From: Sambucus nigra
Lineage: Eukaryota; Streptophyta; Magnoliopsida; Dipsacales; Adoxaceae
Direction: 5' to 3'
NCBI GenBank assembly: GCA_949130495.1
Contig: OX422216.1
Coordinates: 98,339,967-98,403,966, forward strand
Length of the DNA: 64,000 nucleotides
Positions within the stretch are counted from its first letter, which is position 1. Every line of letters starts with the position of its first letter. The position numbers and the translations under genes were made by a program. Below are positions 21,470 to 33,850 of this stretch, one piece after another. Below the pieces are notes generated by a model. The model made no database searches and was not told the DNA's origin. It saw nothing but the letters and a program-made list of their open reading frames with translations.

Positions 21470-23807
21470 AATGGCCCAAAGCTCGAATAAAAGATTGTTT
21501 AAAGTTTCATGAATTATAATGTCCCAAAACACAATTTTTAAAAATGACATGGTAGAGCTATAATAAAGATTCATGCCCTCGGGGGCCTTACCAACGTCCT
21601 TGCCAGCGTCCCTACCGAAAGTACCTGGGGGTGGCATTTTTAACATAAAAAGTAAGGAGTGAGCGAACACTCAACAGGGTGGGAAATACTAAGCTATATG
21701 TTTTTATAAGAAAATACTATACATATAACGTTTATTTTAGAAATTTCAAAACCTTTATCCTTTAACGAGTATAAATGCAACTACTATGCAATGTAACCGA
21801 GCAATGTGCTCATACCAACCACACTTGTCCATTTTGCACCAACCTTTCACATAATTAGATACCATTTAATCATCTATATCCACTAGTCTCCATTTTAATA
21901 TTTCCATTAGGTTGTATTTCTTATATTTTCTAAGCACAACCTTATTTATTTCCATTTCTAACATTCCGTTATCGACATTATATTTTTCTCGAAATTTACC
22001 AAATAACCACGTACTTTAACGGGCTTTACACAACAGGTTACGCTAACATATGCTCTGGCCAGTGATTTGGGTCTTCCACCCTAGGGCTCCGGGTCTTTTT
22101 TAATTCTTTTTCGGTTGCATAAGAGTCGATATTAATGTGTTATAACATTTTATCAAATGTCCACATTATTCCACCGTTCTTATCATTCTTACGGTTCACA
22201 TTTACGTTTCACACTGTTTTCATGCCGCTTCATTCATTTCATCGTTTTTTTCACAAAATCGACCAATAAGGTCAAATGAGGAAGTTCAACCACTAGGACC
22301 CTCTAGTTTGTCAAAATTACCACTTTGCCCTTCATTTTGCCAATACTTTGTGAAAAACACATTTTCATCATTATGACATAAAAAATCTGCATTTTATGTC
22401 CAAAAACTATACTTCATCATTTTACTTCAAGAAAATCCAATTTCTTCATATTTCTTTAACAAGAAATACATTTAATATTTTGAAAACTATTTTACCCAAA
22501 TGTCCCTTTTACCCTTACACTCATATGTTGTCTTGACTTCATTATTCCTCATTCTATCAACATTTCACAACATATTTGGGGTTATATTTACCAACTTTTA
22601 TATTTTATCTTGAAACTCATTTTAAACTTCATTTATTATGTTTATATGTTGTCTACTAGCATACTAAAAGATTCTACACATGCGATGATGGATTTTAACT
22701 TAAAAATCCATAAATATGAGTCTAAACATGGTATTAACATGAAATCATATTTTATGTGCATATTCGTCATATTTCAAGATTAAAATGATGTTTGTTCCTA
22801 AAAAATCCATTCAAGTTTATTTTTCTTTAAAACTTGCATTTTTCATAAGAAAACTTTAAATAAACATACTAGAAAATAGCTTTGCAAGATTATCTACATT
22901 CAGGCAGGAATCCTAACATGTAGATTAGGTTTTAATCTTAAAGACATGGCGAGGAAAATCCTACCTTGAGTTTGAAGTGGAGAAGCTATGAAATGATGAC
23001 TTGAAAGATCCTAAAACTCCAAGTAATCCTCAAGAAAGCTCCTAGCAACTCCAAAAGATTTCATGAAATACACCAACCCCTCTTGAAAGCTCCATGGATA
23101 ATTCTTCAACCCAACTACTTCCTTAGACAAGGATTGAAATGGTTCTTAAAAGCTTGAAATTGGATAGAATTAGGCTTGGAATGGAGGTATAAGCCTTGGA
23201 AATAGGTGGAAGACGGTTGCAAATGGGGGGAGGGACTTGGAAATAGAGCGAGAGCTTGAAAATGTGATGGAGGAGTGTTAGAATGTCCCCCAACACTCTA
23301 CTCTCTCTTATTTATACTCCAAAAACCCCTAGGATTTTACCCCTTTGGTCCACCAAAACCCTTAACCTCATTTGATTTCCTCCATTGGGAGCTTGAAAGA
23401 TCAAAAGATCTAATGGTTCTCATTGCAACAGAACATTTGGATCTATAGACATATGACTTTTTCACTCTCGTTCGAACGAGGTTAAACCTCATTCGAACGA
23501 AAATACATATCTCATTTGAACGGGGTTCTAATGAGGATATAACGAGATAGGTTAAAGGTTGACAGAACATGGTTGTATGAAGTAGCTATTCTAATAAGAT
23601 TTGAATCTCGTTCGAACGACTTAGAATTTCATTCAAATGACCCAAAACTTTTCTTATTTAAATTTCTGGCCATTAAATCCCATTTTAATTACACAAAGGC
23701 CACAAGAACAATTTAAAATAGATAATCATCCATTATATTAAAATCCATGGCCAATAGCCATGAAAATTAAAAGGGAAGGAGGTACAATCTCGGTCACGAG
23801 CATCACA
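21470..23807 (-). mobile_element. 3' LTR of degenerate chromovirus (element no. 2), outer end truncated
   Basis: This sequence matches the right LTR from 28631 onward (shared ATTGTTTAAAGTT, ATGCCCTCGGG, CAGGGTGGGAAATA and TAACGTTTATTTTAG). The inner boundary is TGTGATGCTCGTGACCGAGA on the minus strand, ending at 23807 next to a purine-rich tract (AAGGATGGGAGAA). The outer 290 bases or so present in the right LTR are missing here. It includes GTTCGAACGA motifs near 23470-23620. The two LTRs differ at many sites, so the insertion is old. Confidence 0.8.
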
Positions 23808-23829
23808 TTCTCCCATCCTTAGGAGATTT

Positions 23830-24150
23830 CATCCCTAAAATCAACACAAACAAGCTAGGCAAAGAAGGGTGTTTCTCACACATCTCCGACTCATATTCCT
23901 AAATCACACCTTCTACACCTTGGAACTACCAAAGGACCTTCACGAACAGGATGATCTTGTTGCGCAAGACTCTGTCCTCGAGGTCCAAGATGGACACATG
24001 TTGCGTAGCAAATGTAACGTCTTCCTCCAACTTGACGTGGTTCCAGTTGATGATGTTCTGAGGATTCGGGACATACTTCTTCAGCATAGATATGTGGAAC
24101 ACACAATAAACGTGGGGCAACTGAGTATGTAACACCAAGTGATACGGTAC
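23830..24150 (-). pseudogene. chromovirus integrase C-terminus and chromodomain (element no. 2)
   Basis: On the minus strand, HVYCVFHISMLKKYVPNP is the conserved integrase C-terminal motif. It is followed by VSILDLEDRVLRNKIILFVK and VLW, matching the chromodomain-like tail of Tekay/Del-type chromoviruses, which targets integration to chromatin. A stop follows VLW, and the usual EESTWE-like end is degenerate. Confidence 0.75.
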
Positions 24151-25140
24151 TTCTTCAATCTATTCCAAGATCTCAGATGGACTAATATACTGAGGGGAAA
24201 GATTCCCCTTTTAGTCAAATTGCTGACTACCTACTCTCTCCCTAACCTTTAATAGCACATGGTCATCCACCTCAAACTCTGGAGGTATCCGTTGATTATT
24301 CGCATAATTCTTCTGTTGACTTTGAGCCAACATGAGTCTCTGCTGAATCACCTGAACTTTATTGATCATCTCCCTGATCATGTCCAAGTTTGTGAGATGC
24401 TTCTTACCTACTTCTTCCCAATAAATTAGAGAGCGACACGACCTCCCATAAAGAGATTCATAGGGAGCCCTACTACTGCTGGCCTAATAATTGTTGTTGT
24501 AGGAAAAAAATTTCCAGATGCAAATTCTCCGCCCAACTACGCTGGAAATTAAGCACACGTGCCCTCAACATATCTTCCAGAGTCTGAATGGTCTGTTCTG
24601 ACTGCCTTTTTGTCTCGAGGTGGTAAGGTTGTAGTAATGTTCAAATCGGTACCCAATTCTTATTGAATCTTCATCCAGAATCGAGACATAATTCGAGGAT
24701 CCCTCTCCAAGACGATTGAGAGTAGGATGTCATAAAGACGGACTATCTCTCAAACATACAGCCTTGCTAACTTAACCGTGTTGTTCGTGGCCCTAATCGA
24801 TAAAAATCGCATAGACTTCGTAAGTTGATCAACTCTAACCTAAATCACATTTGTGGCCACGCTCGGACCGTGGTAAGGCTGTGATAAAGTCCATTTTAAT
24901 GTGCTCACACTTCCATTCTGTAATCGGTAGTGGTTGTAACAGCCCTGCCAACTTCTTGTACTCTGCCTTCACCTGCTGGCAAGTATAACACTTAGACATA
25001 TACATCGCCACGTCCTTTTTTTTACCATCGTAAGTCTCTGCATAGGTCCTTATACATCTTCGTTGCAACGAGAAGTATACTGAAGCGTGAGTGATGGGAC
25101 TAACCCTTCACCCCATCCTGAAGTTCATTGATGACAAGAA
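24151..25140 (-). pseudogene. chromovirus integrase core (element no. 2), degenerate
   Basis: The minus strand carries KCYTCQQVKAEYKKLAGLLQ and EWKCEHIKMDFITALPRS (about 24835-25068): the CC half of the zinc-binding domain and the first catalytic Asp region. Further fragments, including one like YESLYGRSCRSL, appear toward 24450. Stops and frame changes are frequent, so no integrase can be produced. Confidence 0.75.
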
Positions 25141-25764
25141 TAATTAACCTTTCCTTATATCGCACGCTACCATCCTTGTCCACAGTAAAAGTGTCGAACA
25201 CCTCACTACTTTTGATGCAGTTATGGTAATGTGCAAATTTGAGATCGCAAGAATGAGCTTCCAACACCTTTTGCTAAATGAGCGGTTTAGCAACCACTCC
25301 CCCAAGATATGTCCTGTCACAACCCCATTAGACGTACAAGTCGAACTTCTATAACTCGTTGAACATCTTCGATCGATAACACTTCATTGCTGCTAAAGTG
25401 AGTCCAGACTTCCGACTAAGATCATCTGCCACCACATTGGCCGTTTCGGGATGATACTCCAAGGAAAAGTCGCACTCTTCTCTTAACTCCATCCATATCC
25501 TCTAACAAAGATTTAGATTGCGCTGAGTGAAATTTTTTGCAGGTTCTTATGATTCGTATACACCTCAAATCGTTCATCGTACAACTAGTACCTCCAGATC
25601 GTCAACACAAACACCACCGCGACCTGCTCTAAGTCATGGGTGAGGTAATTCCTCTCATGTACCTTTAACTGATGGGACGCATAAGAGACCACCTAACCAT
25701 TTTGCATCAACACTGCATCGAGCCCTAACTCAAAAGCATTATAGTACACGGGATAACCCTTGCC
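25141..25764 (-). pseudogene. chromovirus RNase H region (element no. 2), degenerate
   Basis: Short minus-strand pieces resemble the RNase H and tether region between RT and integrase, including a TDHKSL-like and a LCQRIWMELRE-like stretch near 25480-25560. No long frame is left. The assignment rests mainly on position between RT and integrase. Confidence 0.5.
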
Positions 25765-26620
25765 TCATTCTGGGAGGATAAGAACGGGCATCGAAGTCAA
25801 CCTAACCTTCAACTCCTGAAAAGCAGACTCACAATCCTCTGACCACTCGAAGACAACATCCTTTCTTGTCAATAGAGTGAGGGGCAATACAACCCTCAAG
25901 AAATCTTTCATAAATCTCCTGTAATAACCTGCCAGGCCAAGGAAGCTACGCACTTCTGTAACTCTCTTCAGCCTATCCCAACTAAGAATGACCACGACCT
26001 TAGATGGATCAATTAAAATTCCCTCACCGAAAACTACATGACCAAGGAATTTGACGTCGTTCATCCAAAACTCGCACTTGCTAAATTTAGAGAATAACTG
26101 ATTCTCCCTGAGCACTTGCAGCTTCGTGCGAATGTGCTCCTCATGGTCCACATCCGAAGCTGAATAGACCAAAATATCATCCACACATAAACCGATCTAA
26201 ATACAGGCGATAAATATGATTCATCAAATCCATGAATGTTGTTGGGGCATTCGTCAAATCGAAAGACATCATTAAGAACTCATAATGCCCATACCGCATC
26301 TGAAACGTTGTCTTAGGAATGTCTTCTTCTCTAACACATAACTGATGGTACTCAGATCGAAGGTTAATATTTGAAAACCTTCCCGACCCACACAACTGGT
26401 TGAACAAATCATCAATATGGGATATTAGGTACTTATTGGGGGATACCCTGGGACAAATGAACCCTTGCTGGTCCACTCTTCCAACTCTATCCTCAACTCT
26501 TGTAATTATGTTGGAGCCCTCCTATGAGGTGGTATGAAAATAGGCAAAATGCCCTAATGCACCTCTATAGCAAAGTCCACATCTCGATGTGGGGGTAAAC
26601 TAGGAAGATCATTGAGGACC
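25765..26620 (-). pseudogene. chromovirus reverse transcriptase (element no. 2), frameshifted
   Basis: Two minus-strand frames make up the RT palm and thumb. 26476-26177 reads [20 protein letters not shown] and [20 protein letters not shown]. 26184-25765 reads [34 protein letters not shown] and [19 protein letters not shown]. The catalytic DD pair is intact. The frames join through a small deletion just before the DD motif, so RT is inactivated by frameshift. Confidence 0.85.
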
Positions 26621-26695
26621 ATCGGGAAACTCCTGCATCACTGGATAATCCAACAACATCCGATCAGGCTATTCCTGAGCCATCATACTACTCAA

Positions 26696-27175
26696 CTAAC
26701 TGAAATACCACTTCTGCTCTCGCCTGGTAAAAAACTTGCAAGGATATTCCACATCCTGCTCGCTACTAAAACGATGGCAAAATCCATTTGGGAGAGGCAC
26801 AGAGATATTGTGTAGATGGCATTCGATGGTAGCGTCAAAGAGCGATATCCAATCCATACCGAGGATCAACTCAAACCCATCCATGTCCATGAGAATCAAG
26901 TCATACTTCAAAACATAATCTCTAACCATGACTATGCAACTACGACAGACCCTATCAAGAACTACACCATCGCCGACCGAAAGTCCTATGAAGATAGGAG
27001 GGTAAAATTGATCTACCTCTAAACCTAAGCTGAATGTTAAAGAACTCGAGATAAATGAATGTGATACACCTGAATCGAACAATGCCTTTACCCAAATACT
27101 GAATAATAAAATCATACCTTCCATAATAGATGGGTCGCTAGAAGGAGCTACAAACTGGGACAAGGCATAGCGCAT
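26696..27175 (-). pseudogene. chromovirus aspartic protease (element no. 2)
   Basis: The frame contains VKALFDSGVSHSFISSSL, matching the retropepsin active site with DSGVS in place of the usual DTGAT/DSGAS. Downstream is LILGMDWISLFDATIECH, the conserved gypsy GMDWL segment. It follows gag and precedes RT as expected. The 5' part is fused to gag sequence. Confidence 0.8.
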
Positions 27176-28205
27176 CCGAGGTTGAACCTACTACTCTGGC
27201 CACTGGTCACTTGACCTTGCCCACAACTGCTCAGAACCTGGTTAGGATGTGAAACATCCATACTATGCCTTGCTGGCTGATGACACTCGAAGGGAAGTTG
27301 CTGTTGGGGTAGGGCCTGTGTAATTGGAACTCCTGCCAGGTACATAATTGACAGTCTGTTGACTGCCCTACTAGTTCCTAGAAGCTCTCTATATGCAGTC
27401 TCTCTTAAAATGGCTTGGGGACCCACACGCAAAACACGTCCTTTCGATAGGGGCTATAGGGTTCTTGTCACTGGTCCATTGGGAAGAAGATGAACGAACA
27501 CCCATAGCGGCCTTAAGATTCGCAAAAAGCCTCGAGCACCGCTCCTATACTTCTTATGTCCACTGCCCTAGGACTCACTGGTCTCCGCCGCTCTGAGGTT
27601 TGGCAGATCCAAAGCAACCATAATACTCCAGATGCTAAGGTTAAGGCCCTTGATAAATAGCCTCATCTTCTTAGCCTTATCCTTCTGGACGGCGTCCACA
27701 CACTTGGACAGACTCTCAAACTTCACATGGTATTCGTTGACAGAAATATATCACCAAATCAAATGAAGAAACTCATCCTTCTTGGTATGTTTGAATGCCT
27801 GAGGGAAGTATCTGTCCAAAAATGCAACCCTACCCCCCTAATCTATGGTCTCCATCACGCTAATTGAGTAGGTGCTCCATCAGTGCTGTGCTTCTCGGTG
27901 AGCTAAAAGGTCTCTATCTTAACCTTGTGCCCATATGGAATGTCAAGGATGTCCATAACCCTGGTGACCTCATCCATCCACTCATCTGTGACATCGGGGC
28001 CATCTGCCCCATTAAAGGTCAATGGGTTCAGCCTTCTCAACTCCTTCTAGATAGAGGCTGAAGTGGTGCTTTCAATCATCCCATTGTGATTGGCCCTCTG
28101 CTACTAAGAGAGGGAGTCATAAAAATGACGCACGGCCTATTCCATGCAATTGAGATCATTGTTCCCAAATCCACTAGCACCACTGTGATGTGTAGTCATT
28201 CATCT
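27148..28205 (-). pseudogene. chromovirus gag (element no. 2), degenerate
   Basis: Near 28205 on the minus strand a start reads MTTHHSGASGFG. Further on, RRLNPLTFNGADGPDVTDEW then MDEVTRVMDILDIPYGHKVK matches the gag capsid core of chromoviruses. A Gln-rich stretch (27148-27432) lies where the nucleocapsid is expected. Stops and frameshifts are scattered through it. Confidence 0.7.
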
Positions 28206-28327
28206 ACCCAATAAAGAAGAGTCCAATACAACAACGATAATGAAACAAAAGTGAAAACTATAACGGAACGCATAAGAAAACGTATTAAGAAAGTGTAGAG
28301 CACTCCATCACACACGACGATCCTAAT

Positions 28328-28340
28328 GCTTTGATACCAT
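28328..28340 (-). promoter_or_regulatory. primer-binding site of element no. 2
   Basis: The minus strand reads ATGGTATCAAAGC directly after the LTR end GGCGTTACA. It matches the initiator-methionine tRNA primer site (TGGTATCAGAGC) used by many plant chromoviruses, with one mismatch. It fixes orientation and the inner LTR edge at 28342. Confidence 0.8.
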
Positions 28341-28341
28341 T

Positions 28342-29522
28342 TGTAACGCCTTGACCCGGACTTGTGCTACCATTGGGTCAACCTTCACTCGAGTTAAGGT
28401 GTTAAGGGGGAGGGGGAAGGTTCAATTTTGTTATTTAAGAAAATCATTTAATTTGCACCATTTTATAAGGCACAAAATCAAATTGAACAGGTTTTAATTT
28501 AAGAAATAAGTTATCGCTTTAAGTAATTAAGTTCAATAGCAAGATTTATTTAGGAAAATTTCATTAAATCCAACAATGCTAATAATAAGGGAAATAAATC
28601 ATAAAACTCATGTATTATTAAAAAAAATAGCCCGAGGCCTGAACAAAAGATTGTTTAAAGTTCAATGAATTCAAATGTCCCAAAATACGATTTTTAAAAA
28701 TTCATGGTAGAGCTCTAATTACGATTCATGCCCTCGGGTGCCTTACCAACGTCCTTGCCAGCATCCCTATCATAAGTAACTGGGGGTTGTGGTTTTAACA
28801 TAAAAAGTAGGGGCTGAGTGAACGCTAAGCAGGGTGGGAAATAATGAGCTATACATTTTTATAAGAAAATACTACACATATAACGTTTATTTTAGCAATT
28901 GTAAAAAGGTTATCATTTAACGAGTGTAAATACAACTACCATGCAATGCAGCTGAGCGATGTGCTCATGCCCACACTTGTCCATTTTACACCAATTTTTC
29001 ATATAAGTAGATACCATTTAATCATCTTTATCCACTAGAGTATCCATTTTAATATTTCCATTAGGTTGTCTTTATTACATTCCCTAAGCACAACCTTATT
29101 TATTTCTATTTCTAATATTCCGTTATCGACATTATCTTTTTCTTGGAATTTACCATATAACCGAGTACTTTAATGGGCTCCACACCGTCAGATACGTTAC
29201 CATATGCTCTGGCCAGTGATTTTTGGTCTTTCACCTTAGGGCTTCGGGCCCTTCTTAATTCTTTTTCGGTTGCATCCGAGTCCATATTAATGTGTTTTAA
29301 CATTTTATAGAATGCCCACGTTATTAAGGTTTGCATTTACGTTTCACATTGTTTTCACGCCACTTAATTCATTTCATCCATTTTTCATAAAACTGACCGA
29401 TAAGGTCAAATGAGGAAGTCCAACCACAAGGACCCTCTAGTTTACAAAAATTACCAATTTGCCCTTCATTTTGCCAATACTTTGTGAAAAATACATTTTC
29501 ATTATTATGACATCAAAAATCT
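28342..29522 (-). mobile_element. 5' LTR of degenerate chromovirus (element no. 2), outer end truncated
   Basis: It starts TGTAACGCCTTGACCCGG on the plus strand and is homologous to the left LTR from 28631 to about 29522 (left LTR 21473 to 22388). The remaining 1.4 kb expected on its outer side is absent: sequence changes after GACATCAAAAATCT to the 5' region of a LINE. Neither element end has a checkable target duplication. Confidence 0.75.
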
Positions 29523-29869
29523 TAAACAATTAATGCAATGGACTGAAGTCTTGCAAAAATATTCTCTCCATTCTCTCTAGAGTTTCCTCTCACCCTGCTT
29601 CCATAAACCTCCAACCAAACACTTTTACCACCCCTCCCCCTCCGCCTAACTAATGGCTTCTTCTTTGGGGCAGTCTAGCTCTCTCTTGCTAGATAGAGTT
29701 ACTTTACCTTTCTACGACGTTGTTGTTGTTCCTCCTGTCCCCTTGGCCACTTCTGAGTGTGCCTTAGGGGACACCACCAGTTTGTAAGAGATGGAAGATG
29801 GACAAATTCTCGCTTCTGAGGCCAGTATTCTCATATCCAATGCCCACGTGTCAAGGATAAAAGAACTGA

Positions 29870-31303
29870 ATGAAGAAAAAAAATATCTTCTGGGATTTTC
29901 TCAAAAGTGAAGGCTACTCCTTTGAAGATATCAACAAGTTTTGCTCCAAGAAATCCACCACCGGTGGTGGTGTGAAGCTGGCAGCCCCAACAAAGGTCTC
30001 TTCGACGGCTTTGCCAGTCTGTGGGCCGGTCAGTGTCAATGAGACTTTTGGTACCATTATTGGAGCAGGTGAGACTGATAGGAAAAAGGTGTCAGGAGAT
30101 CTAGGGAAAGAGAAAACCAACCCTACCAACCCATCTATGGCTACTGTTCCTAAACGTTCATGGAGCAATGTGGTTGCTTCCAAACGTGCAACCAAACTCA
30201 ATGTCACCTACCACAAACCAACTATAGTGGAATCGAAAATTATTGTTTCACCTTCTCTGGACGTGGCTGCCAAAGGATATTCAAAATGGGAAAAGAGCCT
30301 AGTGGGTTATTTCTTGGGTAGGAAGTTTCCCTATACCCATGTTTGTAATGTTGCCCATAAACTTTGGGATACATATGGTCTTAAAGATATCATAGCTCAT
30401 GACAATGGCTTCTTCTTCTTTGTGTTTGATAAACTATCTATGTGTGATGAAGTTTTGGATAACGGGCCTTGGTTTTTCTCTGGTAACCCCATCATTCTTC
30501 AAAGATGGATGCCCAACTTCATTTTCAGTAAAAAAATGACCAAGAAGTTACATGTATGGATAAGGTTCTATAACATTCCAGTTCATCTTTGGACTGAAGA
30601 AGGCCTTAGCTACATTGCAAGTTCTATGGGAATTCCTCTTTATGCTAATTTTTAACAGAAAAATGAATAGGATTAGCTATGCCAGAATATGTGTGGAAAT
30701 AGGAGTGCTAGATGAATATCCTAAGTCTATTAATATGGTTATAAAGAATGGCCAGATAGCAGAGATTGGGGCGGAATATGAAGGGAAACCTTACTCTTGC
30801 AATTCGTGTGGGATTTTTGGTCACTCTACTCTTCACTTCTCCAAGACCAATCATATGTGGGTCTCCAGAGAAAATAATGAGGTCTCGCATAATGTCCCTA
30901 ACCATAGAGAAGTTTTGAAGGCTATGAAGGAAGGATGGATGGAAATTAAAAGGAAGAACTCTATGGAGGATGCCTCTGCCACCCATTCCTCCCAAGTGAA
31001 TGGTAAGTCACCTGAAGTTATAGTTGTTCCCCCTGAGTCAGTTGCAGGTGATGCTATTAATCCTACATCCTCTAATTCCATTGCCCCTCTATCCCCTCCT
31101 ACCAAAACTTCCAACTCCTTTGAGGTTCTTGATGGGAATGAAGAAGACCTGGATGCTACCCTGGTTCCTTATGGCATGGCTTTGAAGATTATAGTTGTGT
31201 ATGAACTAGCTGACAATAATAAAGGTCTCCCCAACTCCAAAGATAATTGCAGCTCTAGTGGTAGAGATAAAGGTAAAAAGTGATCAGGAAGAAAATCCAA
31301 ACT
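29870..31303 (+). pseudogene. LINE copy 2 ORF1 (DUF4283-type plus knuckle)
   Basis: A 261-codon open stretch (29870-30655) includes RSWSNVVASKRATK, LVGYFLGRKFPYTHV, DEVLDNGPWFFSGN and NIPVHLWTEEGLSYIASSMG. A frameshift near 30650 moves to 30615-31283: NRISYARICVEIGVLDEYPK, a knuckle CNSCGIFGHSTLHF with the last Cys replaced by Phe, and a Ser/Pro-rich linker. Only one frame change breaks it, so it is among the better preserved ORF1 copies here. Confidence 0.85.
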
Positions 31304-31309
31304 TTCAAA

Positions 31310-32884
31310 ATGACCAAATTGGCTTCCTGGAACATTAGGGGTCTCAACTCCCCTCATAAGCAAGTAGAGGTAAAGAAATCGATCCATACTAATCATTTAT
31401 CCCTTGTGTGTATACTTGAATCTAAATTCAGGAAGAACCATATTGCTGCTATTGTAAACAATTATTTCTAGAATTGGAGATGGTACCATAATTGCCCAGA
31501 AAATGGGGGAGTGGCCAGGGTCCTCATTGCTTGGGATCAAGCTATTTTTATTGTGGAAGTTTTGGAAACCCATCCTTAAGCCTTATTCTACAAGATCAGC
31601 TTTAATGAAGTGAATACATTCTTCTATGCTACCTTCATTTATGGTCTGAACCTTGCCCATGAGAGAGTCACCTTATGGAATTTTTTAAGAGCCAACCACT
31701 ACTCCACAGCAAATCAGCAGTGTACCATAATGGGGGATTTCAATATTGTTAGGAACAATGAGGAGAAGATAGAGGAGAAGATAGGGAGACGTGGCATTGA
31801 TTTGAGGGATACTGAGGAGTTTAACTACTTCTTAGATGATATTATGATGGAGGATATGGCCTCTTCAGGCTTGTGGTACTCTTAGTCCAACAAGAACTCA
31901 TGTGCTACTAACACTCAGACTAGAATTGATAGAGTTTTGCATAACCCCCACTGGAGTGTTTCCTTCCCTGCTTATCATTCTAATTATCTTTGTCCTAGCA
32001 TCTCGGATCACAACCCTATTGTTGTCTTTATGCTTGGCCTCACAAGTAATACCCCTAATCCTTTCAAATTCTATGATTTCTGGATGCGGTGTGATGATTT
32101 TCTTCCCACTCTTGAAACCTCTTGGTCTGAAGACTGCTCTCTTTCCCTAATGGACAAGTTGTATTGTAAGCTCAAAAGACTTAAGCAGGATTTAAAACTC
32201 TTGAACTTCAAGTTCTTCTCCAATATCTCTATGAGAGTTTCTATTACTAAAAAAAAGTTGGACTTTCTTTAAGTTTCTCTAGATAGATATGGCTCCAATG
32301 AGGAGCCTAGACAGGAAGAATAGGCTTGTGCCTTAGAGTATTTCACTCTCAGAGATGCTGAAGAATCCTTTTACAAACAAAAGTAAAGAATAAAATGGCT
32401 CCAAGATGGTGATCTCAACACTGCCTTTTTTCATAACAAAATCAAATCCAACAATGCTAGGAGAAAAGTTCTTAGCATCCAAGATCAAGATGGGACAACA
32501 GTGGAAGGCTTTGATGCAGTTGCTAAGGAAGTTGTTGACTTCTTCAGTAACCTTTTAGGTAAGGAGAGGTATGGAGAGGTTTATACCATCCCTGACAACC
32601 TTATGGTCAATAAGCTGGAAGTTCAGATGTGTTATGGTCTAGATGACCCTGTCTCTGAGGTTGAAATCTAAAAAGACTTTTATGCTATTAGATACCATAA
32701 AGCCCCTGGGGTTTCAATGCTGGCTTTTTCAAGAAGAATTGAATTGGGTCGTGGTGGGTGATGATGTGGTCTCAGGGGTTAAACATTTCTTCTCCTATGG
32801 CTATATACCTAGGCAGTGGAATAGTACCATCTTAGCTCTCATTCCCAAGATCCCCAATCCCAACTCTATGAGGGCTTCCCGCTA
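31310..32884 (+). pseudogene. LINE copy 2 ORF2: endonuclease and partial RT
   Basis: It begins MTKLASWNIRGLNSPHKQVE. The endonuclease shows CILESKFRKN, CTIMGDFNIVRNNEEK, and SISDHNPIVV in a shifted frame. After stops near 32270 and 32390 come connecting-domain residues, then RT entry (32643-32885) with VVVGDDVVSGVKHFFSYGYI and LALIPKIPNP. The RT palm, active site and zf-RVT are absent because the copy ends at 32884. Confidence 0.85.
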
Positions 32885-33850
32885 GGTCGGAAGCTACCAC
32901 ACTCCTTAGTCAAAAACACCGCACACTGACTCTGGGATAAACATGGACTTGTACAAGTCCTACCTCATGAAAATGGTTTCTTCATGTTCAAATTTAAAAT
33001 CTAGGAAGAGAGAGAAAGCATTATCTCTAATGGGCCATGGCACTTCGCAAGGAACCCTATCATTTTAAAGAAATGGCAACCATATTTCAAAACCAATAAA
33101 GAGCTTACCAGGACGGTTCTCATATGGGTGAGATTCCATAACATTCCTATCCAGTTCTGGTTGGAAGAGGGACTGAGCTATATCGCAAGTGCAATAGGGA
33201 AACCTCTCTATGTTGACGCTGCCACTGAGAAAATGAATAATCTCAGCTATGCCCGAATATGTGTAGAAGTGGAAGCTAAGGAGAGAGATACCCTAAAACT
33301 ATTGACCTACAACATGAGGATGGTGACATTACATAAATTTATGTGGAATATCAAATCATGCCCTACTCTTTTTCTCACTGCCTTGTATTTGGCCATAATA
33401 TTGCCAAATGTTCCCTTGTTACCAGAGTGTGGGTACCCAAAGCCACCAAAACAAGTGAGGCTATTACTGAAACTCAGTGCAATGAATGGACGCAGGTTGG
33501 GAAAAAAGATAATAAAGGGGTTAGCTTTAGTCCAAATAAGCAAGCAGAGAAGGAGACAACTACCAATCCAACTGAACCTATACCATTGCTACCCTTGGGG
33601 ACAGAAAATTATGGGAAAAACTGATGTAACTAACAGCTTTGAAGCTCTTCAAGAACTCCAAGAGGATAGTGAAGCAGATAGTACCCCAGCACCTTCTGGA
33701 TTAGCTCTAAAGATCATTGATATAGATGGCAAAGGAGGAAAATCGGATCCAACTTTATCTAAGAACCAGAAGAAGAAACTAATGAAGAAAATGCAAGGCA
33801 AGACAGATATGGATGGGTCCTCAGCACCCATACCAATCAATCTCAATGAT
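32885..33850 (+). pseudogene. LINE copy 3 ORF1 (partial)
   Basis: Frames together give ISNGPWHFARNPIILKKW, VRFHNIPIQFWLEEGLSYIA and NLSYARICVEVEAKERD. In a shifted frame SHCLVFGHNIAKC is the zinc-knuckle remnant. The C-terminal part has a Lys-rich tail (NQKKKLMKKMQGK) and ends overlapping ORF2. Confidence 0.8.

Larger units (their letters stand above)
29523..32884 (+). mobile_element. L1-type LINE (copy 2), 3' truncated
   Basis: It has a 5' UTR (about 29523-29780), ORF1, ORF2 endonuclease and the first part of RT. It then stops abruptly at 32884, where the ORF1 of another LINE begins. Start and end lack an identifiable target duplication. Confidence 0.75.

Noticed and set aside
30851..31114. 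Minus-strand frame opposite LINE copy 2 ORF1
   Set aside because: Shadow of the Ser/Pro-rich ORF1 linker.
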